Below, piece after piece: positions 8,476-17,697 of a stretch of DNA of 64,000 nt. Source of the stretch: UBA1952 sp965246905 (GTDB lineage: Bacteria; Bacteroidota; Bacteroidia; Chitinophagales; Chitinophagaceae). Both the position numbers and the translations under genes were made by a program. The notes under the pieces are model-generated. The model worked only from the letters and a program-made list of their open reading frames with translations. It did no database searches and had not been told where the DNA came from. Location of the stretch: NCBI GenBank assembly GCA_965246905.1, contig CBDFFZ010000015.1:124001-188000 (forward strand), written 5' to 3'. Numbering within the stretch: position 1 is the stretch's first letter; every line of letters starts with the position of its first letter.

Positions 8476-9797
8476 TTGGTAATGGATGTTTGCTTACGAT
8501 CGGCAAGATACAAAACCACTGCCCCTGCCGCAAAAAATACAATGAGCGCCAGGATCGAGTGGCGCATATCATACCGCTCATCAATAAACCCGAAAGTGGC
8601 CATGCCCAGCACAATCGCCAGCTTCTCGGTAACATCATAAAAAGAAAAGAAAGAAGTGGTATCCTTCGTAGGTGGCATCAGCTTGGAGTACGTGCTGCGG
8701 CTCAGGCTCTGCACCCCTCCCATTATCAACCCTACCACAGCTGCAAGCACATAAAACTGATTGGCCGTCTGCGTAAAATAAGCCGCAATACATACGCCTA
8801 TCCAGATAAAAACCACCAGCAGCAGCACACGCAGGTTACCCCAGTGCTCCGAGAGTTTTGCCATCAGGTAAGCCCCGCCGATGGCCACAAGCTGGATCAG
8901 CAGTATCGTGGCAATGAGCTGTGTCTCCTCCAGCCGCAGCACTTTTGCGCCGAAGATCGTTGCCGCCAGCATCACCGTTTGCACACCCATGCTGTAGCAG
9001 AAGAAAGCGCCCAGAAAATACTTCAGCACAGGCAAATGCTTCAGCTCTTGCCATACCTTCTTCAGTTCTCCAAAGCCATTTGAGAGCATGGAGCCTGCCG
9101 CATGAGCCGTGCGGGCCACTCCTTTCGGCAGCTTACGGAAAGGTATCTGCGCCCAGGCCATCCACCAGATGCCTACCAGCAGGAAGGAAAACCGCGAAGC
9201 ATCTCCCCCATCATTTATTCCCATAAAATGAAACCATTCCGGCTTCAGCACAAATACAAAGCAGATGATCTGCAGGAGCACACTGCCCACATACCCACGC
9301 GCAAAGCCCTGCGCGCTCACCTTATCGCGCTCCTCCGGCAGGGCAATCTCCGGCAGGTAGGCATTGTAAAATACCAGTCCGCCACAATAGCCGAGCGCCG
9401 CAATGCCCGAAAGGATGATGCCGTACTCGATCATCCCCGGCTTAAAAAAGAACAGGGCGCAGCAGGCCAGCGAGCCGGTATAGGTAAAGAACTGCAGGTA
9501 CGATTTCTTGTTCCCTTTATAATCCGCGATCGATGAAAGCACCGGAGAGAGCAGCGCAATTATAAGGTAGGCCGCCGCGATAGAGTAGGTAAACAGCGTG
9601 GAGTTCTTCAGCTCCATCCCGAAAAAAGAAACCGTTTCGCTCAGTATCCTGTGCGTTGTTTCCTCCTTCTTTGTAGTGATCGCCGTATAGTAAGCCGGGA
9701 AGATCGTGGAGGTAATCACCAGATTGTAGGCCGAGTTGCTCCAGTCATACATTGCCCAGGCGCGGTGCAGTTTTTTACGGGCTATTATAGTATCCAT
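8472..9797 (-). CDS. MFS transporter, UMF1 family
   Basis: Inner membrane transporter of about twelve helices, 441 residues from the ATG at 9797. The N-terminal AWAMYDWSNSAYNLVI motif is the signature of the UMF1 (Atg22-like) branch of the major facilitator superfamily. A further motif, LSRSTYSKLMPP, lies in the second half. A frame opening at 9842 would add 15 residues without similarity and would run through a perfect hairpin, so I rejected it. It is translationally coupled to the MBL-fold gene downstream by a 4-base overlap. Substrate not known; export or uptake cannot be decided. Confidence 0.9.
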   Translation of the reverse strand: MDTIIARKKLHRAWAMYDWSNSAYNLVITSTIFPAYYTAITTKKEETTHRILSETVSFFGMELKNSTLFTYSIAAAYLIIALLSPVLSSIADYKGNKKSYLQFFTYTGSLACCALFFFKPGMIEYGIILSGIAALGYCGGLVFYNAYLPEIALPEERDKVSAQGFARGYVGSVLLQIICFVFVLKPEWFHFMGINDGGDASRFSFLLVGIWWMAWAQIPFRKLPKGVARTAHAAGSMLSNGFGELKKVWQELKHLPVLKYFLGAFFCYSMGVQTVMLAATIFGAKVLRLEETQLIATILLIQLVAIGGAYLMAKLSEHWGNLRVLLLVVFIWIGVCIAAYFTQTANQFYVLAAVVGLIMGGVQSLSRSTYSKLMPPTKDTTSFFSFYDVTEKLAIVLGMATFGFIDERYDMRHSILALIVFFAAGAVVLYLADRKQTSITK

Positions 9798-9825
9798 CGG
9801 GAGGCTAAAGTAGCGCAAAACGCGC

Positions 9826-9857
9826 AGTGTCCCACACCTCAAGGGGCGTGGGACACT
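9826..9857. promoter_or_regulatory. Perfect palindrome upstream of the transporter operon
   Basis: AGTGTCCCAC (9826-9835) and GTGGGACACT (9848-9857) are exact reverse complements with a 12-base spacer. It lies 29 bases upstream of the transporter ATG, so it could be an operator or part of a 5' leader. On the plus strand it is followed by TTTT and could act as a terminator, though no plus-strand gene ends here. Confidence 0.5.
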
Positions 9858-9919
9858 TTTAACGGCAACTTAATTTTCCAAAAACCAGGGAGCCGTTAAG
9901 CCGGACAAAGCCATATTAA

Positions 9920-9987
9920 GCTTTGGTGCCGGCTATCCATTCCAAGCCCGCCGGAAGGGGCGGGGCTTTCCATTCCTATCCGGGCTA
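9920..9987 (+). repeat. 95-base dispersed intergenic repeat, copy 2 of 4 (partial)
   Basis: Shows the family core in order: GGTGCCGGCTATCC, ATTCCAAGCC, GGGGCTTTCC, then CCTATCC and GGGCT. It is shorter than the copies at 33887 and 51486, lacking the clear left end. Confidence 0.7.
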
Positions 9988-10031
9988 TTTTGAGCAGAAG
10001 TGGTGCTATTGAGCTTTTACTTGTCGCTGTA

Positions 10032-10082
10032 GTTGCCTGAACTGTGATTCTTTTGATTATTATGATTTTAGGATTCCTGCCA
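10032..10082. repeat. AT-rich dispersed repeat, copy 1 of 2
   Basis: Contains GCCTGAACTGTGATTC, a run of TGATTAT-type words, then GATTTTAGGATTCC. The same succession occurs at 20869-20920. I recall elements of this type as common between genes in Bacteroidota; that recollection is not checked. Confidence 0.6.
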
Positions 10083-10203
10083 GCTACCCGGCGCGCGGGC
10101 AGAACCGCGATGTGATAGCTAACCTGCTGCTCATCCGCGAAGCACCATGCACTCTTGGTGAAACAAATGCAATTGAGCAGGCGACCGCATGACTCAAAAC
10201 AAA

Positions 10204-10230
10204 GCAGCCGCCCCATAATGGAGCAGCTGC
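10204..10230 (-). terminator. Rho-independent terminator of the metalloprotease gene
   Basis: On the minus strand, GCAGCTGCTCC (10230-10220) pairs with GGGGCGGCTGC (10214-10204) through an 11-base stem with two G-U pairs and a 5-base loop, followed by TTTGTTTT. It lies 22 bases past the stop codon. Confidence 0.75.
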
Positions 10231-10252
10231 ATCATTAAAAAAATCAGGAAAC

Positions 10253-13200
10253 TTATTTACTAAGGGTAATGCGCACGGTACCTGTATTGCCGGCCTCATC
10301 GCGTAGCATCACAAAATAAATGCCGTTTGCAAGCGCAGAGAGATCCATCATCTGGCGGGAAGCCCCAACTACTTCCTGCTGCATTACGCGCTGGCCGGTA
10401 GCTGTAAAAATGTTGATCTGCGCATTCACCTTTCTGTAGCCCCAGTCGAGCACCAGCTTGCCAGTGGTTGGGTTCGGGTATATCTCCACCTCGTTCAGGT
10501 TATAGCTCCCAATCTTAAGCAGCGATACATGCAGCACATTGGAAGGCAGCGAATAGCAGCCATTGCTCATGCTGCGGGCATAGTAATTGCCCGGGGCAGC
10601 GGGGTGATAATTAAGGCCGGTAGCACCCGGAATCAATCCGGATGGGCCGTACCACTGTATGTTGCCACCGTTGGCTACGAGCATATTGCCGAGGAAGGAA
10701 ATAACGGGTGTAGTAGGAGCGCCGTTGCGAACAATAATTACGGTATCGGAATACACAGTGTCCTTGATATGGCATCCTGCACCTGCATTAAGGGCTACAA
10801 ATACTTTATCGCCATTGTTGAAGGCGGCGCTGCCATATACAGAATCAGTAGAAACCGGCACACCATTCAGGTACCAGATAAAGCCGCCATAAGGTGTAAG
10901 CGCAGAATGCGCGGTAAACTGTATCAGCGAATCGGTGCAACCAGGGTTGCTGCCCTTGGTGATCATCTGCGTAACGCGCGGAGTATCCGATGTAATTACC
11001 ATCATTACAATCTTATTGCTGAGCACTACAGGTTCGAGCACGCACTGGCTGCTGGAAACAACGATCGCCTGAATGGTATCATTATTATGCAGGGAAGACG
11101 TGGTAAAGGTATTACCGGTATTGCCGGTAGCCACAAACCCATTGATAAGCCATGCATAAGTGGGCGTAGCACCACCATTCGTAGTATTAAGCTGGAAGGT
11201 AACCGGCTTGCCGGAGCAGGTAGGGTTATTGCCCGTGATCTGCGTAATGGTTGCAGAAGCCGTGATAGATGAGCTGAAAGCCACTGTAATGGCATTGGAA
11301 GTTGCCGTTGTAGGCACCGCGCAGGATAAGCTGGAAGAGAGCACAGCACGGATCACATCGCCATTGGCCAGCGTGCTTGTGCTATAGGTAGTGCCAGTAG
11401 CGCCGGGAATGGTTACACCATTTTTGGTAAAGGTGAAGGCAGGCGTAGTGCCTCCGTTTGTTGGAGTAGCGGTAAAGCTAAGCGCCTGGCCGGAGCAGCC
11501 GGGATTGCTGCCGGCTGTAAGCGCGAGCGTTACAGAAGGTGCAATTGCGGTGCTGCGCTGTACGAGGAAAGTATTGGAGAGTGAACTGTCCGCACCGCAG
11601 GGGCCGGTATAGAAAATACGTGCAGTAACGATATTGCCATTCACTGCTGTGCTGGTGGTGTAGGTAGTAGCTGGTGTTGCTGCAGTTACTGCTACGCCGT
11701 TAATGTACCATTTGTAGGTAGCACCTGCGCCAGGAGTGCCTGCCGGCGTAGCCGTAAAGGTAAGCGGCGTACTGATGCAGGAAGGGTTGGTGCCGGAAGT
11801 AAGCGCAATATTTACACTCGCCGCATTACTTGGACCTTTGATGATTACACTGTAATCTTCTGCCTGGCCGGAAGTGAGTGGGCCGCAGGCGGTGGGTGTA
11901 GCTGCGCCTACACGATCGCTCACTACGCGCATGCGCAACGGCGAGCAGGTTACCGCTCCTGTGGCGGGAACGAAGAAAGTAGCCGTTTGTGCACCGCTGC
12001 CGGAGCGGGTTACGATGGTTTCATTAGGCGTAGTTCCGGTAAAAAGGCCGTCATTATTATAGTCGATATACACCCGCAGGTTTTCATTGTTGCCGGTTGT
12101 TACTGTTATCGTATAAGACTGGCCTGCATTGAGGTTGGCCTGCTGCTGGCAGGTCTGATCAATGTACACAAGGTTGCCGTCGTCATTATAGCCGCCGGTA
12201 GTTACTCCGGTCAGGTCATTGAGCACAACTTTTCTGGGGCCGGCATTCAGGGTATTGGAAGGGGTGGTGCTCGTAGGTATGCAAGCAGTAGCCATTGTAA
12301 CGGAAGCAGGTAGTGCCGTACCGCCAAGTGAGCTTAACAAACCTCCTCTATACGTTTTCAGGGCAAGGATCATACGGTCTTTCTGGCCGGCAGTAAAGCG
12401 GTCCTGGCAGTTTGAATAATCCATGAAGTTGTGCTGGGTATTAAACACATAGGGCCCTCCCGTACAGGCATTGACCGTAGGGCAATTGAAATTGGATTGG
12501 CGGATTGGCTCTGTATCGCAGACAAGGTCATTTTGCGTAAGGCAATTGGTCTCGGTGGGGCAGGTGGTGGTGGTACCGCCCTGAAATACATGAAGCAGAT
12601 TCATAGCATGGCCGATTTCATGCGGGAGGGTTGCTTCGCCTGCTATAGCATACTTTGCCAGCATTACGATGCCATCATAACGGTAGCCTACTGGCGGACG
12701 GTAAGCAAATCCTGTTGTAAACTGGCCCGATGTGCCGTCATTGCCATCTATCTTATTTACGATGTAGATATTATAGTATTCATTTACCGGCCAACGCTCA
12801 TGGTCTTTCAGAAGATCATCATCGAGACCATTTGTATTATTTGAATTTACTCCATTGGCCACATAAGCTGCATTCGTATCCAACCGGTAACGCAGAATGC
12901 CGGTCGTGGCTGTACAGAAAGGAGTGCGCTTGGCAAGCACAAAACGGATAGGAACATTGGTACCACCGGTTGCCGCATTCGGATAAGAAGGATAAGTAGC
13001 TGCGTAAGACTGATTCAGGTAAGCGATCAGGGCGGTAAGCTGCGCATCGGACGGATTATAAGCCGAGCCCACAGCGCCGCCTGTATTGAATACGTGAAGG
13101 ACCACCGGAATCTCATAGGTTGTATCTATCCCTACAACATTTACCAGAGAGCTGCTGCCATACATCATTGTATTAGCATAGTTGGCATTATCATCTAAGA

Positions 13201-13330
13201 TGCGTTGTGCATAGCCAGGGTCTCTGACGAGCATTTTCTGGTGCGCCTGATCGAAACCGCAAAACTGGGCCGAGGCATTGAGCCAGCAAAGGAAAAGAGC
13301 CGCGAAAACGAGGGTCAATTTTCTTATCAT
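10253..13330 (-). CDS. Secreted M43-type zinc metalloprotease, T9SS cargo
   Basis: A 1025-residue secreted protein. It has a signal peptide ending near residue 22 (ASA-Q), then a pappalysin-type (M43) domain with the zinc motif HEIGHAMNLLH (237-247) and a downstream MDYS that fits the Met-turn. A GEVED-type domain follows (ending in SGQAEDYSVII), then four or five Ig-like repeats of about 90 residues with the recurring pattern GxNPxCxGxxxxFTATPT, and finally a T9SS type A sorting domain (VEIYPNPTTGKLVLDW to the end). It should cross the outer membrane through the type IX system and be released or anchored at the surface. It is a single-gene unit with its own terminator. Substrate unknown; homologues such as ulilysin cleave proteins. 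Confidence 0.93.
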   Translation of the reverse strand: MIRKLTLVFAALFLCWLNASAQFCGFDQAHQKMLVRDPGYAQRILDDNANYANTMMYGSSSLVNVVGIDTTYEIPVVLHVFNTGGAVGSAYNPSDAQLTALIAYLNQSYAATYPSYPNAATGGTNVPIRFVLAKRTPFCTATTGILRYRLDTNAAYVANGVNSNNTNGLDDDLLKDHERWPVNEYYNIYIVNKIDGNDGTSGQFTTGFAYRPPVGYRYDGIVMLAKYAIAGEATLPHEIGHAMNLLHVFQGGTTTTCPTETNCLTQNDLVCDTEPIRQSNFNCPTVNACTGGPYVFNTQHNFMDYSNCQDRFTAGQKDRMILALKTYRGGLLSSLGGTALPASVTMATACIPTSTTPSNTLNAGPRKVVLNDLTGVTTGGYNDDGNLVYIDQTCQQQANLNAGQSYTITVTTGNNENLRVYIDYNNDGLFTGTTPNETIVTRSGSGAQTATFFVPATGAVTCSPLRMRVVSDRVGAATPTACGPLTSGQAEDYSVIIKGPSNAASVNIALTSGTNPSCISTPLTFTATPAGTPGAGATYKWYINGVAVTAATPATTYTTSTAVNGNIVTARIFYTGPCGADSSLSNTFLVQRSTAIAPSVTLALTAGSNPGCSGQALSFTATPTNGGTTPAFTFTKNGVTIPGATGTTYSTSTLANGDVIRAVLSSSLSCAVPTTATSNAITVAFSSSITASATITQITGNNPTCSGKPVTFQLNTTNGGATPTYAWLINGFVATGNTGNTFTTSSLHNNDTIQAIVVSSSQCVLEPVVLSNKIVMMVITSDTPRVTQMITKGSNPGCTDSLIQFTAHSALTPYGGFIWYLNGVPVSTDSVYGSAAFNNGDKVFVALNAGAGCHIKDTVYSDTVIIVRNGAPTTPVISFLGNMLVANGGNIQWYGPSGLIPGATGLNYHPAAPGNYYARSMSNGCYSLPSNVLHVSLLKIGSYNLNEVEIYPNPTTGKLVLDWGYRKVNAQINIFTATGQRVMQQEVVGASRQMMDLSALANGIYFVMLRDEAGNTGTVRITLSK

Positions 13331-13467
13331 GTGTGAGAATTAAATTTTTGCTAAAAGTTGGAATCTGTAAAAATAACAGATTCTCTATATAAAGCCTAAT
13401 ACTGCCGAAATTTTACACAAGGCATACTATAGATGCACAACGGGCTTTCCTATTTTGTATTAAATAC

Positions 13468-13475
13468 TATCTTTG
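13468..13475 (+). promoter_or_regulatory. Likely -7 promoter box of secDF
   Basis: TATCTTTG matches TAnnTTTG and lies 45 bases before the ATG at 13520. It also argues against the upstream start at 13433, which would precede the promoter. Confidence 0.5.
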
Positions 13476-13519
13476 CCCACTTCAAAAAAATAAGTAAGCG
13501 TAATAATTACACACAGTTT

Positions 13520-16500
13520 ATGCAGTTAAAAGGGTTGGTAAAGTTTTTTACCGCGGCACTGATATTGGTTTCCCTCTATCAGCTTTCCTTCACATTTGCC
13601 GTGAGGAATGTAGAAAAAGAGGCAATGGCCAAAGCGGAAAGGCAGGCTAAAGCAATGAATCCCACAGCAAGTGAGGCAGAGCAGAAGATACTCGCTCTTG
13701 CCCGCTATGATGCGATTACAGACAGCTTACAGGGCCAGAAAGTCGTGAACATGATTTTCTCAAAGTACACGTACCAGGAGGCGAAAGCACAGGAGCTGAA
13801 TCTTGGCCTCGATCTTCAGGGCGGTATGAATGTGGCTATGGATGTGAGCCTCGATGAGTTTGTGCGCTCTCAGAGCAACAACCCGCAGGATCCTGCCCTG
13901 AATAAAGCAATTGAGGATGCCAACCGTATGCGCGCTACAAGCACAGACAATTTCGTTACGCTTTTTGGCCGCGCTTTTGAGCAGCATAATCCCGGCGCAA
14001 AGCTGGCTTATCTTTTTATCAAGCCAAATGACCGGGAAGTAACGCTGCAATCCGGCAACGATGTGGTGCTTGGCCGCCTGAGCAAAGATGGCAAGGAAGC
14101 GATCAACAGCACCTATAATATTATCCAGAAACGGATCGATAAATTCGGCGTAAGCCAGCCAAATGTAACCCTCGACAACAACCGCGGCGTTATTACCGTT
14201 GAGCTTGCCGGCGTGCGCAACCCGGAGCGTGTGCGCGAATTCCTGCAGAGCACCGCTAAGCTCCAATTTTGGGAAATGTACAATAACCAGAATCTTGGCA
14301 CCGCGCTTATAGAAGCAGATAAAATAATAGCAGATCACCAGAATGGCACCACGCTTTCAAAGCGGGCTGTTATAGATACATCAAAGACTGTAAAAGACAC
14401 AACCAAAGTTGCTTCTGCTACAGGTAAAGACACTTCTAAGAAGGATGCAAGCCTCGCCGCCCTCGCAGGTGCCGATACAAATGCACTTTCCGCAAAGGAT
14501 ACCGGCAAAAATATGGCAGCTACCAAGCCGCTTATGTTCCTGCTCAGCGAGCAGCCTACGAAAGATAGCTATTCGCCTGCTGCCTTTGCCTATATCCGCC
14601 GCAGCAATATCGAAAAGCTGAACCGCTATCTTGCTATGGAGGATGTAAAGAATATCCTGCCTTCAACTGCCAAAATATTGGTTGGCGCCGATCAGGGTGA
14701 CGACCGCTTTAATCCGAACGCAATTCTTGCCGTCTATGCGGTAAAAACGCAAAGTGACGGTTCTGCAAAGCTCGAAGGCGATCAGATCTCCAACGCCTAT
14801 TTTGATTATGATGGCGGCCGCCCGGTTGTAAAGATGGATATGAAATCCGAAGGCGCTGACATCTGGAAAAAGATGACCGGCGACAATGTGAAAGGCTTTG
14901 TAGCCGTAGCGCTCGATGACCGTATCTATTCCGCACCGCGTGTGGAAAATGAAATTTCCGGCGGCAGCACACAGATTACCGTGGGCAATGATCCGCAACA
15001 GGCACAGGATCTTGCCAGTATTCTAAAGATCGGTAAGCTCCCCGCACCTGCGCATATTGTACAGGAGCAGATAGTAGGCCCTACCCTTGGTGCTGAAAAT
15101 ATTAAAGCAGGTATGAACTCGCTGATGATTGCCTTCGTGATCATCTTCGTGCTGATGCTTGTTTATTACAACACCGCCGGTATGGTGGCCAATATCGCAC
15201 TCATCCTCAATGTGCTCTTTACCATAGGTATTCTTGCTGCCCTGCACGCTACGCTTACCATGCCAGGCATTGCCGGCCTTGTGCTCACCATCGGTATGGC
15301 TGTGGATACCAACGTAATTATCTTTGAGCGGATCAAAGAGGAGCTTGCCGGCGGCAAAAGCTATGCCCAGGCGGTAACGGATGGCTACAAGCGCTCTTAT
15401 GCGCCTGTGCTCGATGGTCACATCACGCAGCTTCTTACGGCAGTTATCCTGTTTGTATTCGGCCTCGGCCCGGTTAAGGGCTTTGCTACTACTCAGATCA
15501 TCGGCCTGTTGCTTTCCCTGTTCTGCGGTATCCTTGTTTCCCGCCTTATTACCGACATCTGGACCAAGAAAGAGCGCCACTTCCAGTATTTCACCGGCCT
15601 CTCTAAATCTATTTTCCAGAAAGCCCATTTCAAGTTTATCGAGAAGCGCAAGATCACTTATGTGATCTCCGGCTTTATCTTCCTGCTGGGCATACTTTCT
15701 ATTTTCAATGGCTATGATAAAGGCGTGGAATTCGCCGGCGGCCGTAGCTATACCATCCGTTTCGACCATAAAATATCCGAAAATGATCTTCGCGAGAAGA
15801 TGAAAGGCTACTTTAACGAGCGCCCTGTAGTGAAGACGGTAGGTACCAATAATGACCTCAACATTACCACAACCTACCTCATCAGCCGTCAGGATAAACA
15901 AACGGATAATGTTGTAGCCCAAAAGCTGTTTGAAGGCCTTAGCAAAGAAGGGCTGATTGCGGCAGGCACTACCTTCCCGGCATTTGAAAGCAGCTACGTA
16001 AAGAGCGCGCAGAAAGTAGAGCCATCCATATCTGAGGCGCTGCGTAAGGATGCCATCAAGGCTATGATATTCTCGCTTATCGCCATCTTCCTGTACATAC
16101 TTATCCGCTTCCGGAAATGGCAGTACTCTTTGGGTACCATTGTAGCCCTCCTGCATGATGTGGCTATTATTCTGGCCGTATTCTCGTTCCTGCGCCACCG
16201 TGTACCGTTTGCCCTTGAGCTGGATCAGCACTTTATCGCTGCGGTGCTTACCGTAATCGGCTTCTCGATGAATGATACAGTAATTGTATTTGACCGCGTA
16301 CGGGAGTATTTCCGTAAGAACCCGGGCGAGGACAAGAAGAGCGTTATCAACCGCGCTATCAATGATACGCTTACCCGCACAGTTATGACCTCGCTTACCG
16401 TATTTCTAACCGTGCTCATCCTTTTCATCTTTGGTGGCGAGGTAACCCGCGGCTTTGCATTCGCAATGCTGATCGGTGTGATTACAGGTACCTATTCTTC

Positions 16501-16606
16501 GATCTTTGTGGCAGCGCCGATCCTCGTAGATATGGATAGAGGTGATTCCCTGAAGGCGGAGAGTGACCGTGAGGCACGTATTGAAGAGCTCAGAAAGCTG
16601 GCATAA
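13520..16606 (+). CDS. secDF: Protein translocase subunit SecDF (fused)
   Basis: Proton-driven membrane component that pulls secreted proteins through SecYEG. The 1028-residue protein is a SecD-SecF fusion, the usual form in Bacteroidota. The SecD part has an N-terminal helix, the LGLDLQGGMNV motif, a periplasmic P1 domain and six helices starting with VGPTLGAENIKAG; the SecF part has GVEFAGGRSYTIRF and the final FSMNDTVIVFDRVRE signature. A Lys/Thr/Ala/Asp-rich segment of about 65 residues, after the first conserved periplasmic block, looks disordered and is probably a lineage-specific insertion. I chose the ATG at 13520 (MQLKGLVKFF) over 13433 because a TATCTTTG box lies between them. A strong terminator follows. 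Confidence 0.97.
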   Translation: MQLKGLVKFFTAALILVSLYQLSFTFAVRNVEKEAMAKAERQAKAMNPTASEAEQKILALARYDAITDSLQGQKVVNMIFSKYTYQEAKAQELNLGLDLQGGMNVAMDVSLDEFVRSQSNNPQDPALNKAIEDANRMRATSTDNFVTLFGRAFEQHNPGAKLAYLFIKPNDREVTLQSGNDVVLGRLSKDGKEAINSTYNIIQKRIDKFGVSQPNVTLDNNRGVITVELAGVRNPERVREFLQSTAKLQFWEMYNNQNLGTALIEADKIIADHQNGTTLSKRAVIDTSKTVKDTTKVASATGKDTSKKDASLAALAGADTNALSAKDTGKNMAATKPLMFLLSEQPTKDSYSPAAFAYIRRSNIEKLNRYLAMEDVKNILPSTAKILVGADQGDDRFNPNAILAVYAVKTQSDGSAKLEGDQISNAYFDYDGGRPVVKMDMKSEGADIWKKMTGDNVKGFVAVALDDRIYSAPRVENEISGGSTQITVGNDPQQAQDLASILKIGKLPAPAHIVQEQIVGPTLGAENIKAGMNSLMIAFVIIFVLMLVYYNTAGMVANIALILNVLFTIGILAALHATLTMPGIAGLVLTIGMAVDTNVIIFERIKEELAGGKSYAQAVTDGYKRSYAPVLDGHITQLLTAVILFVFGLGPVKGFATTQIIGLLLSLFCGILVSRLITDIWTKKERHFQYFTGLSKSIFQKAHFKFIEKRKITYVISGFIFLLGILSIFNGYDKGVEFAGGRSYTIRFDHKISENDLREKMKGYFNERPVVKTVGTNNDLNITTTYLISRQDKQTDNVVAQKLFEGLSKEGLIAAGTTFPAFESSYVKSAQKVEPSISEALRKDAIKAMIFSLIAIFLYILIRFRKWQYSLGTIVALLHDVAIILAVFSFLRHRVPFALELDQHFIAAVLTVIGFSMNDTVIVFDRVREYFRKNPGEDKKSVINRAINDTLTRTVMTSLTVFLTVLILFIFGGEVTRGFAFAMLIGVITGTYSSIFVAAPILVDMDRGDSLKAESDREARIEELRKLA

Positions 16607-16630
16607 CCCGATCCCTCAATTTTTAGAAAA

Positions 16631-16663
16631 AAAAGCCCGGTTGCAGCAATGTACCGGGCTTTT
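16631..16663 (+). terminator. Rho-independent terminator after secDF
   Basis: AAAAGCCCGG (16631-16640) pairs with CCGGGCTTTT (16654-16663) around a 13-base loop, ending in a T run. The A run on the other side makes it bidirectional in form. Confidence 0.85.
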
Positions 16664-16875
16664 TGCAGAACGCTGATAAGATAAATCATGCCTAATAACT
16701 GAATACTGCCATCATCTATGGCCAACCGACCACCGAATTGGAACAACCATTTTTTCCTGGCAGGAATTTTATCCTCCTATTAATCTGTAAGCGCATTATT
16801 CACAATCTTCCTTTTCTTTGCCGGATAAACCAGCTATTGCCTGCGGCTAATTACCGTTAGTTTTTCATCAAGATC

Positions 16876-17619
16876 ATGATCAGAAAATTTCTCGAGCACC
16901 TCGGTAAGTTCTCCTTAATGCTGAGCGGCGGATTTAGCCGGCCCGAAAACGTGCGCGTTTACTGGAAAGAATTTATGGATCAGTGTAATGATATCGGCAT
17001 TCGCTCACTACCCATCGTGCTCATCGTATCCATATTCCTGGGTATGGTGCTTACTGTGCAAACGGCATATCAGCTTATCTCCCCCATCATCCCAAAACCC
17101 GTTATTGCAGGCATCATCCGCGATTCCGCAATACTTGAGCTTTCCCCTACTGTAATCTGCATCATACTTGCCGGTGTTGTAGGCTCTAAAATAGCTTCTG
17201 AGCTGGGCAATATGCGCGTAAGCGAGCAGATCGATGCGCTGGAGATTATGGGCATCAATACCAAGACTTACCTGGTGCTGCCCAAGATCATTGCAGCTAT
17301 GATCATGGTGCCCTGCCTTATTATCATTTCCATTTCTGTTACAATACTCGGCGGTTACATCGCGGGTATGTTCTCCAGCATTCTTACCAAAGAGCAGTTT
17401 CATCAGGGTCTGGTAAACGGTTTTCTTCCCTATAATATTTTCTTTGCGCTTACCAAGGCATTTGTGTTTGCATTTATCATCTCTACCATTCCTTCCTACT
17501 ACGGGTATTATGTGCAGGGCGGCGCGTTGGAGATTGGCCGCGCATCTACTACGGCGGTAGTTGTAAGCTGTATCCTAATCCTGTTTGCGGATTATGCGCT
17601 TTCCATCCTTTTGCTGTAA
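16876..17619 (+). CDS. MlaE-type lipid ABC transporter permease
   Basis: Inner membrane permease of the MlaE/YrbE family, which moves phospholipids between the inner and outer membranes with an ATPase (MlaF) and an MCE protein (MlaD). The 247-residue protein has five to six helices and the family signature SELGNMRVSEQIDALEIMG (about residues 111-129). In most Bacteroidota the MlaF and MlaD genes follow directly. Here the next gene is purA, 78 bases on, so the partners must be elsewhere. Start ATG at 16876. There is no recognised promoter, but the secDF terminator upstream shows it is a new transcription unit. Confidence 0.9.
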   Translation: MIRKFLEHLGKFSLMLSGGFSRPENVRVYWKEFMDQCNDIGIRSLPIVLIVSIFLGMVLTVQTAYQLISPIIPKPVIAGIIRDSAILELSPTVICIILAGVVGSKIASELGNMRVSEQIDALEIMGINTKTYLVLPKIIAAMIMVPCLIIISISVTILGGYIAGMFSSILTKEQFHQGLVNGFLPYNIFFALTKAFVFAFIISTIPSYYGYYVQGGALEIGRASTTAVVVSCILILFADYALSILLL

Positions 17620-17697
17620 GGAATTTTTCCGCTAAAAAAGACGCGTACACTAAATATTTCCCGTTTAATTTTACGCCCGTTCATCAAAGCACCACTA

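Larger units (their letters stand above)
9858..10202. other. Intergenic region with two dispersed repeats
   Basis: No gene is visible. It contains copy 2 of the 95-base repeat (9920-9987) and an AT-rich element at 10032-10082 that recurs at 20869-20920. The rest shows nothing I can name. Confidence 0.6.

Noticed and set aside
15023..16231. 402-codon minus-strand frame inside secDF
   Set aside because: It mirrors strongly conserved secDF codons, has no recognisable domain, and its charge pattern is typical of shadow frames in GC-balanced genes.
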